From Amphimedon queenslandica (lineage: Eukaryota; Porifera; Demospongiae; Haplosclerida; Niphatidae), in contig NW_003546345.1 in the NCBI RefSeq assembly GCF_000090795.2, positions 64,720-98,908 of the forward strand: 34,189 nucleotides of DNA. The letters are read 5' to 3'. The stretch's first letter is position 1. Every line of letters starts with the position of its first letter. Positions 1 through 9,748 of this stretch are shown piece by piece. A program made the translations under genes and the position numbers. Under the pieces are notes generated by a model. The model was not told where the DNA came from. It worked only from the letters and a program-made list of their open reading frames with translations, and made no database searches.

Positions 1-1
1 A

Positions 2-349
2 GCACTGCACTTAATGAATCCCACAGCTGCTTCTCTTGACAACCTCTTTCAAGACATACCTTTCCTTGATTCCGAACTTATTGGTAAACTTAAAATAGAA
101 CTACCTAATTATCTCTTACGTGCTCAAGATGTGGACCCAAACCTTTCTCCCATGGAATGGTGGAAATTGAACTCAGAACTCCTTCCAACGTGGTGTACTG
201 TCGCAAAGAAGATGTTGCTTTTACAGCCATCCAGTGCATCAGTTGAGAGAGTTTTTTCATTAATGAATAGCACTTTTGGGGATCAACAGGACTATTCTCT
301 TCAGGACTACATCCAGACATCGATTATGTTACAGTTCAATATTTGCTAA
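2..349 (+). pseudogene. hAT transposase, C-terminal dimerisation domain (5' part outside window)
   Basis: The reading frame is open from the left edge of the window and stops at about 349, so the first ATG at 14 is internal, not a start. The protein has the hAT C-terminal dimerisation signature: a PMEWWKLN block, then LPTWCTVAKKMLLLQPSSAS, then VERVFSLMNSTF and a final LQFN. In hAT transposases this is the last conserved block and lies next to the catalytic glutamate. No hAT terminal repeat or 8-bp target duplication was recognised downstream, so this is either the end of a larger copy or a fragment. The call rests on motif spacing and is firm; whether the copy is intact cannot be judged from this window. 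Confidence 0.85.
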
Positions 350-540
350 GATGTATAGTATAATGTGATCTTTTTTGCTGAACCTGATCAATTCAGTGAT
401 ATAATTATTGATATGATGAATTAAAAATTTAATTATATATGGGTGGTATAATGACTTAATTGTTAAGAATAACAGTACTTCTTTTCCAGAAATGCTGAAT
501 AGAATAATTCTTACATTTGTGGCAATAATCCCATCATCTC

Positions 541-2490
541 GTGGTTGGTGACGGAAAAACAGACACTCATTTACTGAAAGTTAAGCGCTTATATGAAAAG
601 ATGACTACTTTGCAAATATACCCAGTGATTGGCACCTTTTTAAAAATTATCAACAAGTTTTACTTAAAATATATCTCTGCAGGACCTAAAAAGTCAGCTG
701 AAGCCGCTGGGTTCAAGGGAGCAACACTTAAAGTGCTACAAAACTGCTCCAATTTCAAACAGTCACATCACTTTCTACTATACAAACATGGGAGTCACTC
801 AATAGTTATGCTGCAACAATTCTTAAAAGATAAACCCAATGTCATAGGTAATATTTGAATTAATATCGAAGAGTCAGAACTCCACAATGACACACCAATC
901 AATCTGATTAGACATATTAAGGAGTATATGGGGTACAAGCATTACAATTCTTTCCTTACAATTATTGAGGAGCATGCAATAAATGATGATACACGGCAGT
1001 TTTGGGCAAGATTTGTTCTTGAAGATTGCATAGCATATGTTAACCTTTTCATTGCCATTTGACACAGAAAATGGCAGTTAAGAATTGCAGCAATAAAGCA
1101 AAAGGCAACATTGTTTGTAGCATTTGATCACACATGTATGACCGTCTAATACCTGCACATCTTGCTGACGTACAAACATACCCTAAAAGTGAACTACAAT
1201 GCTTTGAGAATGGTGGTTTTGTTGTGAGTATTAATGGTAATGGTGGTCGCTCAGTGCATTAGATGAAAGTCATAAAATGTCCTTAAATAAAGATTTCAAA
1301 ATGGCTTTTGCAAGACCAATATAGACATACTTACAGAAGATGTCAATCTACTAGAGATATACGGTAACAGGACATAAAAACCTATTCAATGAGCCATTCT
1401 CAAAGGACAATGAACAAATACCACAACCAACATTCTATGAACAGGAAGTACTGCTAATAATAAATTTTATTTTATAAAAAAATTACTTTTTGTGTTTTAG
1501 ATATGGAAAGATGAGGTGAACAACTAATCAATGACACAATTGATTCAAAGTTATTAACTTCTACCATCTATCCTAGAGTCAAACAGAGGTTTTTTTAACC
1601 AATTTTCAAAAGTTTGTGCTACAGATGAACAGTCACATGACCTATTTAATTTCAGAGATATTGGTAATGGACAATTTGAACAGTATGTCACACACAGCAT
1701 TGCTGAAACACCTAGTACATCACAGGCACCAGGTAGGAAGACAAGGCTACTTACGAGTTCACAGAGCAAAAGAGAAAGAGAGAAACAAGCAAAGAGAAAG
1801 AGCTACATCAAGTAATTTAGTGTATCAGAAGAAAGACTTCATGGATGAATGAAACTGGTAAAAGATTGGAACCTGCAGATGAGCAATACTTGGTGTATCC
1901 AAGGGCAATTTGTGATTCAGATGGTAGCCCACATAAGGGAAATAAGTGTATATGGACTAGTAAAGTAGACAGTAGGTATGGGAATAAACTTCATGTGTAA
2001 TGTAATAATTTGCCTTCACATTGGTTTCCACAAGTAGTCCTGATTGATGGCATGTTTAATATCAATGTAACGCCACTCAGAAAAAATAAAACCATCTTAG
2101 ACTATTCTCTGATGCTTTAAAACAGATTCATAGTCAGCTATTACAAGGTTTTTGCTACAGAGGTACACGTAATTTTTGATAATCTATTACTAGACAAATT
2201 TAGCCAAAAGTATTTCACAGACAACGTAGAGATTATAACGTCAAGCTGTAATGATGTACATGTACATGTACACATCACATTTACTCTTAACTTGTCAGTG
2301 CTTAGTCAATGGAGAGAGTACCTTAACTGCAGATCATGTAAAAGAAAACTAGTTTAAGCTATTGGGACTTGTTTCATGGAAAACACAATGCATAGGTTAA
2401 TAGTGAACCAGTCATTAATTCTTGCAGGATGCAAAACGGATCACAGATCAATGGTTATTAGAGGAGGTAGTAACTTACCTGATAAGAGGT
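541..2490 (+). pseudogene. Decayed repetitive sponge/cnidarian gene (VVGDGKT family, function unknown)
   Basis: Pieces of one protein family appear in order on the plus strand but in shifting frames. They are VVGDGKTDTHLLKVKRLYEK at 541, AEAAGFKGATLKVLQNCSNF near 700, a GGFVVSINGNG / SLDESHKM piece near 1210-1290, DGSPHKGNKCIW-like sequence near 1920, IDGMFNINVTPLRKNKT near 2045, and EVHVIFDN, HITFTLNLS, REYLNCRSCKRK and LILAGCKTDH from 2160 to 2440. I recall this order from many uncharacterised cnidarian and sponge proteins that behave like repeats. Numerous frameshifts and stops make it a pseudogene. The family may be related to DUF6589-type proteins, but that is only a weak recollection and no catalytic site was identified. 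The inverted-arm element starting at about 2500 follows directly and may have cut off the 3' part. Confidence 0.65.
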
Positions 2491-2499
2491 ATACATCAA

Positions 2500-3203
2500 A
2501 AATAAAAAAAATTTCTATTAAATAAGAAAAAGTAAGGTTGTCAAAAAATAAAAGAAACAAGTGGGTTGAGTTCAACAATAATAATAATTAATTGTTCAAT
2601 TAATAATAATAAACTTTAATTAATAAAAAAATAATTTATTCATAAAAATAATACAAAAATTTCAAACCCTACTTTGCAGAAAATGATAACACGCAGACTA
2701 CAAAATAAACAGAATTTTAATAATTACTATAATGTAAATTAATTATTGTGATAAACATAAATAAGAATTTTCAGCTAGTATTGATTGAATAAATTACTGT
2801 CATCGCAATAAAAAAATCTAAATTATGGATTATTATTTGGCTATTGGATTTTTTGAATTTTGATTCAGAACAATATCAAAAATTAAAAATATTAATGTAT
2901 ATATACTTGTTAGGAATTGTAATTGGACTCGCCACGCTTGTGTAGGCTGGAACTAAGCAGTTTGGTTATCATTCTTGCATAAAAATTTGTCATTTTAAAG
3001 AAACAATACTCCTTTATAAATTTCTGCAAAGTGGGTTTGAAATGTTTGTATTATTTTTATGATTACATTATTATTTTATTAATTAAAGTTTATTATTATT
3101 AATTGAACAATTAATTATTATTATGGTTGAACTCAACCCCCTTGTTTCTTTTATTTTGTGACAACCCTACTTCTTCCAATTTAATAGAAATTTTTTTATT
3201 TAC
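2500..3203. mobile_element. Foldback/MITE-like element with ~185-bp inverted arms
   Basis: The left arm (about 2500-2686) and right arm (about 3021-3203) are near-perfect reverse complements. Matching landmarks are the AATAAAAAAATTTCTATTAA outer ends, a GACAACCCTAC-type motif, a GTTGAACTCAACC-type motif, a TTGTTCAATTAAT block, and the inner TTTGAAA...CTTTGCAGAAA. The unique centre is about 335 bp and has no coding potential. The size, AT-richness and long arms fit a non-autonomous DNA transposon of MITE or foldback type. No target duplication could be defined because the outer sequence is low-complexity A/T, so the superfamily is not assigned. Confidence 0.8.
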
Positions 3204-3573
3204 TTTTTTCCATACTTTGTATTAAATTTTATTAATTAATTATCCTTTTTAATTATAATTATAATTTTTACCTTAGGTATCAGTTCATTACTGGAAGAAA
3301 AGAATTGTGAAATAAGAACCATAAGACCTACCGCATTATAAAAACAGTTTTCATACCATCATTAATTTTTTTGAATTTTTGAATCATTAATTATATTCAT
3401 AGCCTAGCTTATAATAATTAATCAATATTGTCATTACTAAGATCTATTTCCTGTTTTGAAACTATTTAAGTTTACATTCAGCTTTAGTTCAGTTGCCATT
3501 TTTCATTTTCCGCTCACAGCTCTCAAACTAAATTCCGCTGCTTTGCTTTGCAACTTTTTTTTTGAAAAAGCAA
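3204..3573. other. AT-rich spacer and probable 5' UTR of the proline-rich gene
   Basis: About the first 250 bases are very AT-rich with no recognisable feature. The last stretch, to 3573, would be the untranslated first exon of the next gene if the intron proposed at 3574-3622 is real. No TATA box or initiator could be singled out. Confidence 0.3.
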
Positions 3574-3625
3574 GTGAGTTCAGTTACAAACTTATATTTG
3601 CTATCACTATGTTTTCTTATAGTTT

Positions 3626-4198
3626 ATGGATTATGATGAGCATCATGGAGTTCCTCCTCCACCACCACCAGTATTTGGAGGGCGTCTACCACCACCTCCA
3701 GGAGGCCCACCACCACCACCAGATCCTCGACCACAACCACCAGATGCTCCACCACCACAAATTACTCGGCCACCTCCAGTAGCTGGAAGTCCTCCACCGC
3801 TGGCTGGACGTCAGCCACCAGTGGCTGGTGGTCCTCTACTAGTAGCTGGTGTTCTTCCACCAGTTGCTGGTGGTCCTCCACTGCTGGCTGGAGGTCCTCC
3901 ACAGCTGGGTGGAGGTCCTCCGCCACATCCCCCTGCTACTCCAGCACTCCATACAGCTGGAGCTCCTCCTGATGTTGCTGCTCTGCAAAGGCAGAGGCAG
4001 CTCATCATTTGGCAGCTACGCCAAGTCAATAGAGAAATTGTAACATTATTTTAGTTATTATCTGCAGTTTATATAGATACCAATTTATCACCTTTCTGTT
4101 CCGTTTTACTTTAGTACAACAATCTTCCGAGAGGCAGGCCAAGAGGCAGGGGCAGGGGCAGGAGGAACAGCAACTCAATAAAGAACTATAACTTTTAA
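3626..4198 (+). CDS. Small proline-rich protein with GR-rich C-terminus (two coding exons)
   Basis: Exon 1 (3626-4039) starts at an ATG three bases after a consensus acceptor (TTCTTATAG). It encodes about 138 residues dominated by PPPP runs and degenerate PP(V/L)AGG repeats, then a short mixed segment (ALQRQRQLIIWQLRQVNREI). A GT donor at 4040 and an AG at 4113-4114 give a 75-nt phase-0 intron. Exon 2 (4115-4198) then adds a basic tail built on GRPRGRGRGRR and ends at TAA. An upstream 49-nt intron in the 5' UTR (3574-3622, AA|gtgagt...ttatag) is likely. An AATAAA overlaps the end of the coding region near 4176. GR/RGG-type tails usually bind RNA or are arginine-methylated, and proline runs bind SH3/WW-type domains; both roles are inference. 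No named family was recognised. Without splicing the frame ends at 4054. Four frames are open here because of the repeats, but only this frame joins a meaningful second exon. Confidence 0.55.
4040..4114 (+). other. Predicted 75-nt phase-0 intron of the proline-rich gene
   Basis: The donor is ATT|gtaac and the acceptor follows a pyrimidine-rich run ending ttttactttag|TAC. Removing it skips the in-frame TAG at 4052-4054 and joins the GR-rich tail in frame. Its length matches other introns inferred in this window. Confidence 0.5.
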
Positions 4199-4409
4199 TA
4201 ATTTATTATTTACATGTAGATCTATAAAGTTAACTTTTCTTAAATTAAAAACTGATAATGAAAGTCAAATATCTTTAAGCGTAAAGCCAAAACAGAAATT
4301 ATAAAAGCAATGCTTAAAATTAGTGTGTTTGTTCAACAACGCAAAACAATTCAATACATGAGCTTCAATCTTCTTACAATACAAATACATGTGATATACA
4401 TTACTTAAT

Positions 4410-4845
4410 TGTATTAACGAGTAAAGAATACCGTGGTCATAGTTAATCAGATAATCAATATTAATTATAAAAAAGAATTATAGCCTTGGATCATATCCTA
4501 TAACACAATAAAAACTATGGAATCTCGCAAAATTCTATCTTACTATGTATTCAATTGCTAAGACTAAAAAAATATGAAACCTGTGCAGCTGGAAACTGGT
4601 GCCTCCAGTGTGAAAGCACCACTGATCAAAGAGCTACAACAGAACATAATGTTACAATGATGATTATTTATTAGAAATTAATTTAGTTACCACAAACAAA
4701 ATCAGAAAATAGCCTTAGACATTCACCATGCTATGAAAGTATTATTACACGATATTGCTGAATCATTAAATCATTTGCAGCTAAAAATACCTTAAAGCAA
4801 AGTAAGAAAGAAACATCATCAATAGCAAGCAATGTAAACACACAG
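4410..4845. repeat. Copy 1 of a diverged ~0.43-kb duplication
   Basis: This block aligns with 5345-5775. Shared strings in the same order include TATGGAATCTCGCAA / CATCTCGCAATACT, the ATTGCTAAGACTA + AATATGAAACCT pair, GGTGCC/GGCACCTC, ATCAAAGAGCTACAAC / ATCAAGGAGCTGCAAC, TTGCTGAATCA..AAATCATTT.CAGCT, and AGCAATGTAAACACACAGGCT. Divergence is high and no reading frame is shared, so this is an old non-coding duplication or two copies of a dispersed repeat. Confidence 0.7.
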
Positions 4846-5344
4846 GCTATATATGCTATACTAAATATGTACATGTATATGCTTGACATAACTTATGTTT
4901 GTCACAAACATACATTACAAACCACTAATAAAATACATCTGCTCACAAAGAGCAAAAACCCTTCACCTTTTAAAACTCTTTTCAAGTCTGACCTTATTCT
5001 CTAACACCACATTGCAGTCATGTACTAACAAATTAACAGTAGCATACATGCATTTATCAACAATTAATATACATATACTACATGTATAGCTCCACAATGC
5101 ATATTAAGCTATGATTGACTCATACAAGTATATGTACATACACTGTACATGTAATTTAGACAAACAATGTTCGATTTGCTGACTCATGCCATCCTGAATT
5201 AAGTTTCTTTTATGAGACCTGCATTGTGTAAATACACATTAATAGACCACATGAATATATTCCAATGTGCAAACAATTACTATTGTATTGTTAATGAGAA
5301 CATCCATGCACACAAAAAAAGATGCATTGGCAAGCATTCATTTA
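4846..5344. other. Non-coding AT-rich spacer with many ACATGTA-type words
   Basis: No coding signal is convincing; the 64-codon frame at 4895-5089 has no recognisable protein. The stretch is rich in short TACATGTA/GTACATGTAC palindromes, a word also scattered elsewhere in the window. Confidence 0.35.
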
Positions 5345-5775
5345 TATTAAGTAAAGAAAGTACTTACTGTGGCCATAATTTATGATATAATCATGAAACG
5401 AATATACAGTATGTCACCTAGAATCATAACTTACATGTATAACAAAATACATAAGACATCTCGCAATACTCTCCATCTTACTACATATTCCATTGCTAAG
5501 ACTACAGTAATATGAAACCTATACATATGTAAACTGGCACCTCGTACGGCATGATACAACTACTAATCAAGGAGCTGCAACAAACCATTAAATAACATTT
5601 AATAAATGAATTTAGTTACAAAATCTAAATACAGAATCGCCTTTCATTATATTGCACATTCCAATATCAAGCAAAAGTATTGCTGAATCAGCAAATCATT
5701 TCCAGCTGTAATTACCTGTAAAGCATAGTAATAGAAACATATCAAAGGTAAGCAATGTAAACTCACAGGCTAATA
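5345..5775. repeat. Copy 2 of the diverged ~0.43-kb duplication
   Basis: This is the partner of 4410-4845 in the same orientation, offset by about 930 bp. The best preserved part is the last 100 bases, ending AGCAATGTAAACTCACAGGCT. Confidence 0.7.
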
Positions 5776-6582
5776 AGTACAGCTAAGGAAAATCAAACTA
5801 AACAATTACACTCTAAAATGGCCGAGGCTAAAATGTCGTTACACTGCATATAATCAAGTACATGTATCACTAAATCATGATGATTACAATTAATGTGGTA
5901 CAGGTACAACATGACTTTCATGGGTGTCATGCAAGTTTTGTTAGTGACACAAATATTCCAATCAAGGTAATTGGACTTTGATGATATAATGCATTCTGTA
6001 CCATTTTTTTATTTCAGTTAATGGTGTCAGTGTAGTATTGTGTAGTACATTCATTACTTAAAAGACATTTTTAATGAGCTGGGGGCAAAGCCCCCAGGTT
6101 CTTCACATCCCACACATCACTTCTTAATGAGTTCTTATCAGAAAACCCATGATCTTAACAGATAAGCAAGATATCCCAAGAAATAGCAAGATCATATCTT
6201 GGACAAGATCTTGGCAGGACTTTAATACAAGAGCCTATGTTTGACAAGATTATTGCAAGACTATGATAAGATGTCAGCAAGAATTATCAATTAGCAAAAT
6301 AAACTGTAGGCTATAATCAAAATCATTTCAGTGACTGAAAAAGTAGCTTTGTCTCTAATTGTATTAAATAGAAACAAAAGTAACAATAATATCAATAATA
6401 ATAATAATAATAACAAACATTAATTATTGTACAGACAAAGCATTTCTAAGTATAGTTGCAGAACGAGAATGACCAACTAAAACATAATAATAAAAATCTC
6501 TGACACTACTTAATTCTCACTTTTTTTCAACTCTCATGTCACTAATTATTTCCTCTTTAGTCTCGCAGGCACTCTTGTACTT
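5776..6582. other. Non-coding stretch with a short hairpin, CAAGAT-type repeats and an AAT microsatellite
   Basis: A perfect 8-bp stem with a 3-base loop, CTGGGGGCAAAGCCCCCAG, lies at about 6079-6097. From about 6150 to 6290 the words CAAGATC, GCAAGA and ATCTTG recur irregularly. An (AAT)n tract lies at about 6394-6414. No gene was recognised. Confidence 0.5.
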
Positions 6583-6900
6583 CTAGGCTTTGTTTAACAG
6601 TTCATCTGTAGTCTTCTTTACATGGGTTAAAAGGTCTTCAGTTGTGACACTTACATTGTCTGGTGAGCAATAATTAGTTTCCTTCTCTAGTTCATACTGA
6701 AGCAAGCAAGGATCAAGGGCGTCATCAGTTTCAGATGAATAAAAAAAACTAGGTGGAGGCGTAGGTGAAGGAAAAGTTGCTGACCTAAATGAAGTTTCTG
6801 AAGCAAGAGAAATCACTAAAGATTGTTCATTACTCACATAAGAGAAGTCACTTGGGGTCTTTAATCTTTCTCTATCTACATGTACACCTTCAGCAGCAAC
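6583..6900 (-). pseudogene. Possible terminal exon of an unknown gene
   Basis: The minus strand has a frame open from about 6900 to a stop at 6583, giving roughly 106 codons with no ATG at the upstream end. It is Ser/Thr/Pro-rich first (SATFPSPTPPPSFFYSS) and acidic later (ETDDALDPCLLQYELEKET). Upstream, a different frame reads a basic RRKRKRCLTNKER segment after a possible acceptor near 6970, so one frameshift would separate two parts of the same protein. No family was recognised. It could be a real 3' exon, a decayed exon or chance; the composition looks more protein-like than its surroundings. Confidence 0.25.
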
Positions 6901-7059
6901 CCTCTTTCTTTATTCGTGAGGCACCTTTTCCTTTTTCGGCGTGCTTCCACTGATTGGCAACGTTTATTCTAAAATGAAAAAATTACAAATAATTAAAACA
7001 TGTAACAATAGTTGCTATTTATAACTCAAATTGAATTTTATACTGCTTAGTTCATTAAC

Positions 7060-8013
7060 ATAAACAGGACAATACTTTCAACTGTCGATTCCATTCCAGA
7101 TGGATACAACTGTTGAACAGACATAAACAGGACCATAAACTCAACTTTTAATTTCATTCCAGACAGATACAACTATTGAACACACATAAACATGACAATA
7201 CACTCAACTGTCGATTCCATTTAAGACGGATGCAACTGTTGAACAGACATATAAATAGGACAATACTCTCAACTGTCGATTCCATTCAAGATGGATAGAA
7301 CTGTTGAACACACATATAAACAGGACAATAGGCTCAACTGTCGGTTCCATTCCAGACGGATACAACTGGTGAACACACATATAACCAGGACAATGCACTT
7401 AACTGTCGATTCCATTCAAGACGGATACAACTGTTGAACACATTTAAAAAGGACAATACATTTACAGTTGATTCCATTCAAGATGGATACAACTGTGGAA
7501 CAGAAATATAAAAAGACAATACTCTCAACTCTCGATTCCATTCAAGACAGATATAACTGTTGAACAGACATATGAACAGGACAATACACTCAACAGTCAA
7601 TTCCATTTAAGATAGATACAACTGTTGAACACACATATAAACAGGACAATACTCTCATTTGTCGATTCCATTCAAGACAGATACCACTGTTGAACACAAA
7701 CAGGACAAAGCACTCAACTGTCGATTCCATTCAAGATGGATACAACTGTTAAACACACATATAAATAGGACAATACTGTCAACTGTCGAATCCATTCAAG
7801 ACGGATACAACTGTTGAACAGACATATAAACAGGACAATACACTCAACTGTCCATTCCATTTAAGACAGATATAACTGTTGAACACACATAACAGGACAA
7901 TACTCTCAACTGTCGTTTCCATTCAAGATAATACAACTGTTGAACACATATAAACAGGACAATACACTCAACTTTCGATTCCATTCAAGACAGATACAAC
8001 TGTTGAACCCACA
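7060..8013. repeat. Minisatellite, about 15 copies of a ~64-bp unit
   Basis: The anchor GATTCCATT (or a one-base variant) recurs at about 7087, 7150, 7213, 7278, 7342, 7408, 7470, 7534, 7599, 7664, 7722, 7788, 7852, 7914 and 7977, a spacing of 58-66 bp. Each unit has CAACTGTCGATTCCATTCAA, then GA(C/T)GGATACAACTGTTGAAC, then ACA(TATAA)ACAGGACAATAC. Copies differ by point changes and small indels in the ATATAAACAGG part. The short open frame on the minus strand here (7398-7204) only translates the repeat and is not counted as a gene. Confidence 0.95.
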
Positions 8014-8186
8014 CACAATACAAAAGTTGTGGATTCATTAAAAATCAGTGTAATAAAGTGGCCATTTGATTCCTGAAAACGGAAAGGAGTAAGGATTTAC
8101 AAAATTGATGCCATGACTGCTATTATTTTGCCTAGCGAACTCTGGATTTGGAAAAATTTCAAAATTGCAATAGAGGAATGGTGATC

Positions 8187-8198
8187 TGCGCATGCGCA
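8187..8198. promoter_or_regulatory. Perfect NRF-1-type palindrome TGCGCATGCGCA
   Basis: This 12-bp perfect palindrome matches the NRF-1 core GCGCATGCGC. It lies 111 bp upstream of the ATG at 8309, in a pyrimidine-rich, TATA-less stretch. NRF-1 sites are common in TATA-less animal promoters, so it probably marks the promoter of the integrase-like gene. Use by the host is inferred. Confidence 0.5.
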
Positions 8199-8308
8199 CT
8201 ATGTCTAGACTACGTATCGCCATATCTATAGCTCACAGTCTCACTAACTCACACCATCTCTCCCCTCTCCCCTAGTCTGGACACACTTTCTCTCATAATC
8301 TAGCTTTC

Positions 8309-8646
8309 ATGAAGGAAGTCCCATTATCAGTAGAGGATTACTATATCAAATGTGGGCTTACGTACGACGGTATCAGTGAGGAACTTTCTCGGAGGTATCC
8401 CAACAGAAGAGGGTTTGCCCCACAAATGATAGGGAGATATTGTAAAGTGAATAACTTAAGCCGTTTGATGGAATAGGAGCTTGAAGAACTTACTGTAGTA
8501 GCAATCATGGAGGTTAGAGTAATAATTATAATAATGTATATGGCTTCCTTGCATGCAGTATGTGAATATAGAATACAACTGTGCAATCAATATTATTATT
8601 ATGTAAGTTATGACACAGGTAGGGTTGTTGTATGACAGAAAAATAA
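8309..8646 (+). pseudogene. Integrase-core-like gene, 5' half (interrupted by piggyBac element)
   Basis: An ATG at 8309 opens MKEVPLSVEDYYIKCG, then LTYDGISEELSRRYPNRRGF, an N-terminal helix-turn-helix-like region of an integrase-core gene family common in sponges and cnidarians. There is an in-frame TAG at 8474-8476. Sequence after it continues the family (ELEELTVVAIME) to a donor at 8513. A 106-nt phase-0 intron (8513-8618, ending gacacag) leads to a second exon, 8619-8642, encoding VGLLYDRK, which matches the family's conserved VGxxYGRK stretch. Coding sequence then stops at the ATAA (8643-8646) beside the piggyBac end. The rest of the gene resumes at 20848. The gene is dead: one nonsense codon here, more lesions downstream, and a 12-kb insertion. 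Confidence 0.75.
8643..8646. other. Left target tetranucleotide of the piggyBac insertion (ATAA, from TTAA)
   Basis: The expected TTAA is ATAA here, one change from the right-hand TTAA at 20848-20851. Codon phase of the flanking exon agrees on both sides. Confidence 0.65.
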
Positions 8647-8689
8647 CCCTTTGACGGAGCGGGTTAAAAATTAAAAATAATTGCTGTGG

Positions 8690-9590
8690 TCAGATGATTT
8701 CTGCTGCATAACAATAAATATAGCAATAACACAAAAACCATAGTTTTGAAAACTTAAAAGTACAATAAAAGGAAATGCAGGTAGTAAAATGATCTGTAAT
8801 CCTTCTGCTGCCATTAAACAATCTCAGTAAATGAATTGCAGGATGGTAAAACTATTTTCCAGCACCAACTACAAGTAGGGGTCACATTCATGAACATTTT
8901 CCCTTAGTTATAAAGTACAGGAAAGAAAACAATGCACTATAACAATAGATATATATCCCCTGAATCCTTCTGTGAATTGATAAGTCTAGCAATAGCACTC
9001 AGACGTAGTTATAACTTTTTGTCTGTACTCCTTCATTGGCCTTCTTATAAAATCAATTTCTTGACTGCAATGAAGACTCGGGTGTTTTTCTCACACATAC
9101 CGGCTTTGTTCATCACAAACAGTATTCAGACCTACTCTACAATGATTATTCCTTGCTTGTATGAACTATCAATCTTTACTGACACTGATATAAGTTGGTA
9201 TGGCTGTGGCATTGTATGTGTCTTGACGATAGACGGAGAGCACCTAAACAAGAAAACCGCAGGATTATGTATTCACTAACAATTGTAAGAAATTATTACT
9301 TACTTGTCTTTAAGATCTTGAAATCCATAATGAATTAGAAAGGAAGATAAAGTAGGAAAACTGCCAGAAAGCTAGATTTGATTCTTCCTTTGCACCACGC
9401 CTACCAATGTTTTTTTCCATCACTATGCATAATACAATAAGGACATACTTTCCAAAAATTAATATTTTGACAACTCACAATACAATATGAAGAAATGCAA
9501 GTAGAATTATGATTTATAATCCCTTCACTACTGTTAGGCAGTCTCAGTAAGTAAGAATGTAAACATTTTTCATCACCAGCACCATAAACC
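8690..9590. repeat. Tandem ~731-bp repeat array, left part (tail of unit 0 and unit 1)
   Basis: About 8700-8865 is the tail of one unit, with landmarks GAAATGCAGGTAGTAAAATGA, CAATCTCAGTAA and CCAGCACCA. About 8866-9590 is a full unit ending CAGCACCATAAACC, where the Mutator-like element is inserted. The array resumes at 15857. Unit 1 contains an ATG-initiated frame of 115 codons (8932-9279) that is hydrophobic in the middle (ALFITNSIQTYSTMIIPCLY). The corresponding frame is broken by TAA in unit 2 and truncated in unit 3, so I do not count it as a gene. Confidence 0.85.
9582..9590. other. Left 9-bp target site duplication (CCATAAACC)
   Basis: Identical to 15857-15865 and to the uninterrupted site at 16588-16596 in the neighbouring repeat unit. 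Confidence 0.9.
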
Positions 9591-9669
9591 GGGGGTTGGT
9601 AAAACCGGGCTCGGGAGGGGCTCGGGCACGGGAAATGGCGGGGTAAAACCGGGCTGCCCCAAATTGGGG
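9591..9669 (+). repeat. Left terminal inverted repeat of the MULE
   Basis: 79 bp, identical to the reverse complement of 15778-15856. It contains GGTAAAACCGGGCT twice (9598-9611 and 9642-9655), 44 bp apart, and ends in the small palindrome CCCCAAATTGGGG. The internal duplicates could be transposase-binding sites. Confidence 0.93.
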
Positions 9670-9748
9670 TTTAAAGTATACGGAGTAAAGCTTTCCGTAC
9701 ACAATTTTGAACACGTGTTTTCACGCCTGCGAAAAGCTAGAGGCCACG

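Noticed and set aside
3811-4029. Open frame on the minus strand across the proline-rich exon (and another plus frame at 3849-4043)
   Set aside because: The triplet-like repeat keeps several frames open; only the plus frame from 3626 joins a sensible second exon and has good splice sites.
6079-6097. GC-rich hairpin as a transcription terminator
   Set aside because: Intrinsic terminators of this type are bacterial; this is animal DNA and no gene ends here.
7060-8013. Regularly spaced repeats that might suggest a CRISPR array
   Set aside because: The whole 64-bp unit is repeated with no unique spacers, the genome is eukaryotic and no cas genes are present; it is a minisatellite.
8932-9279. 115-codon frame in tandem unit 1 as a real gene
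   Set aside because: The corresponding frame has a TAA in unit 2 and is truncated in unit 3, no domain is recognisable, and the sequence is part of a repeat array. It is kept only as a finding.
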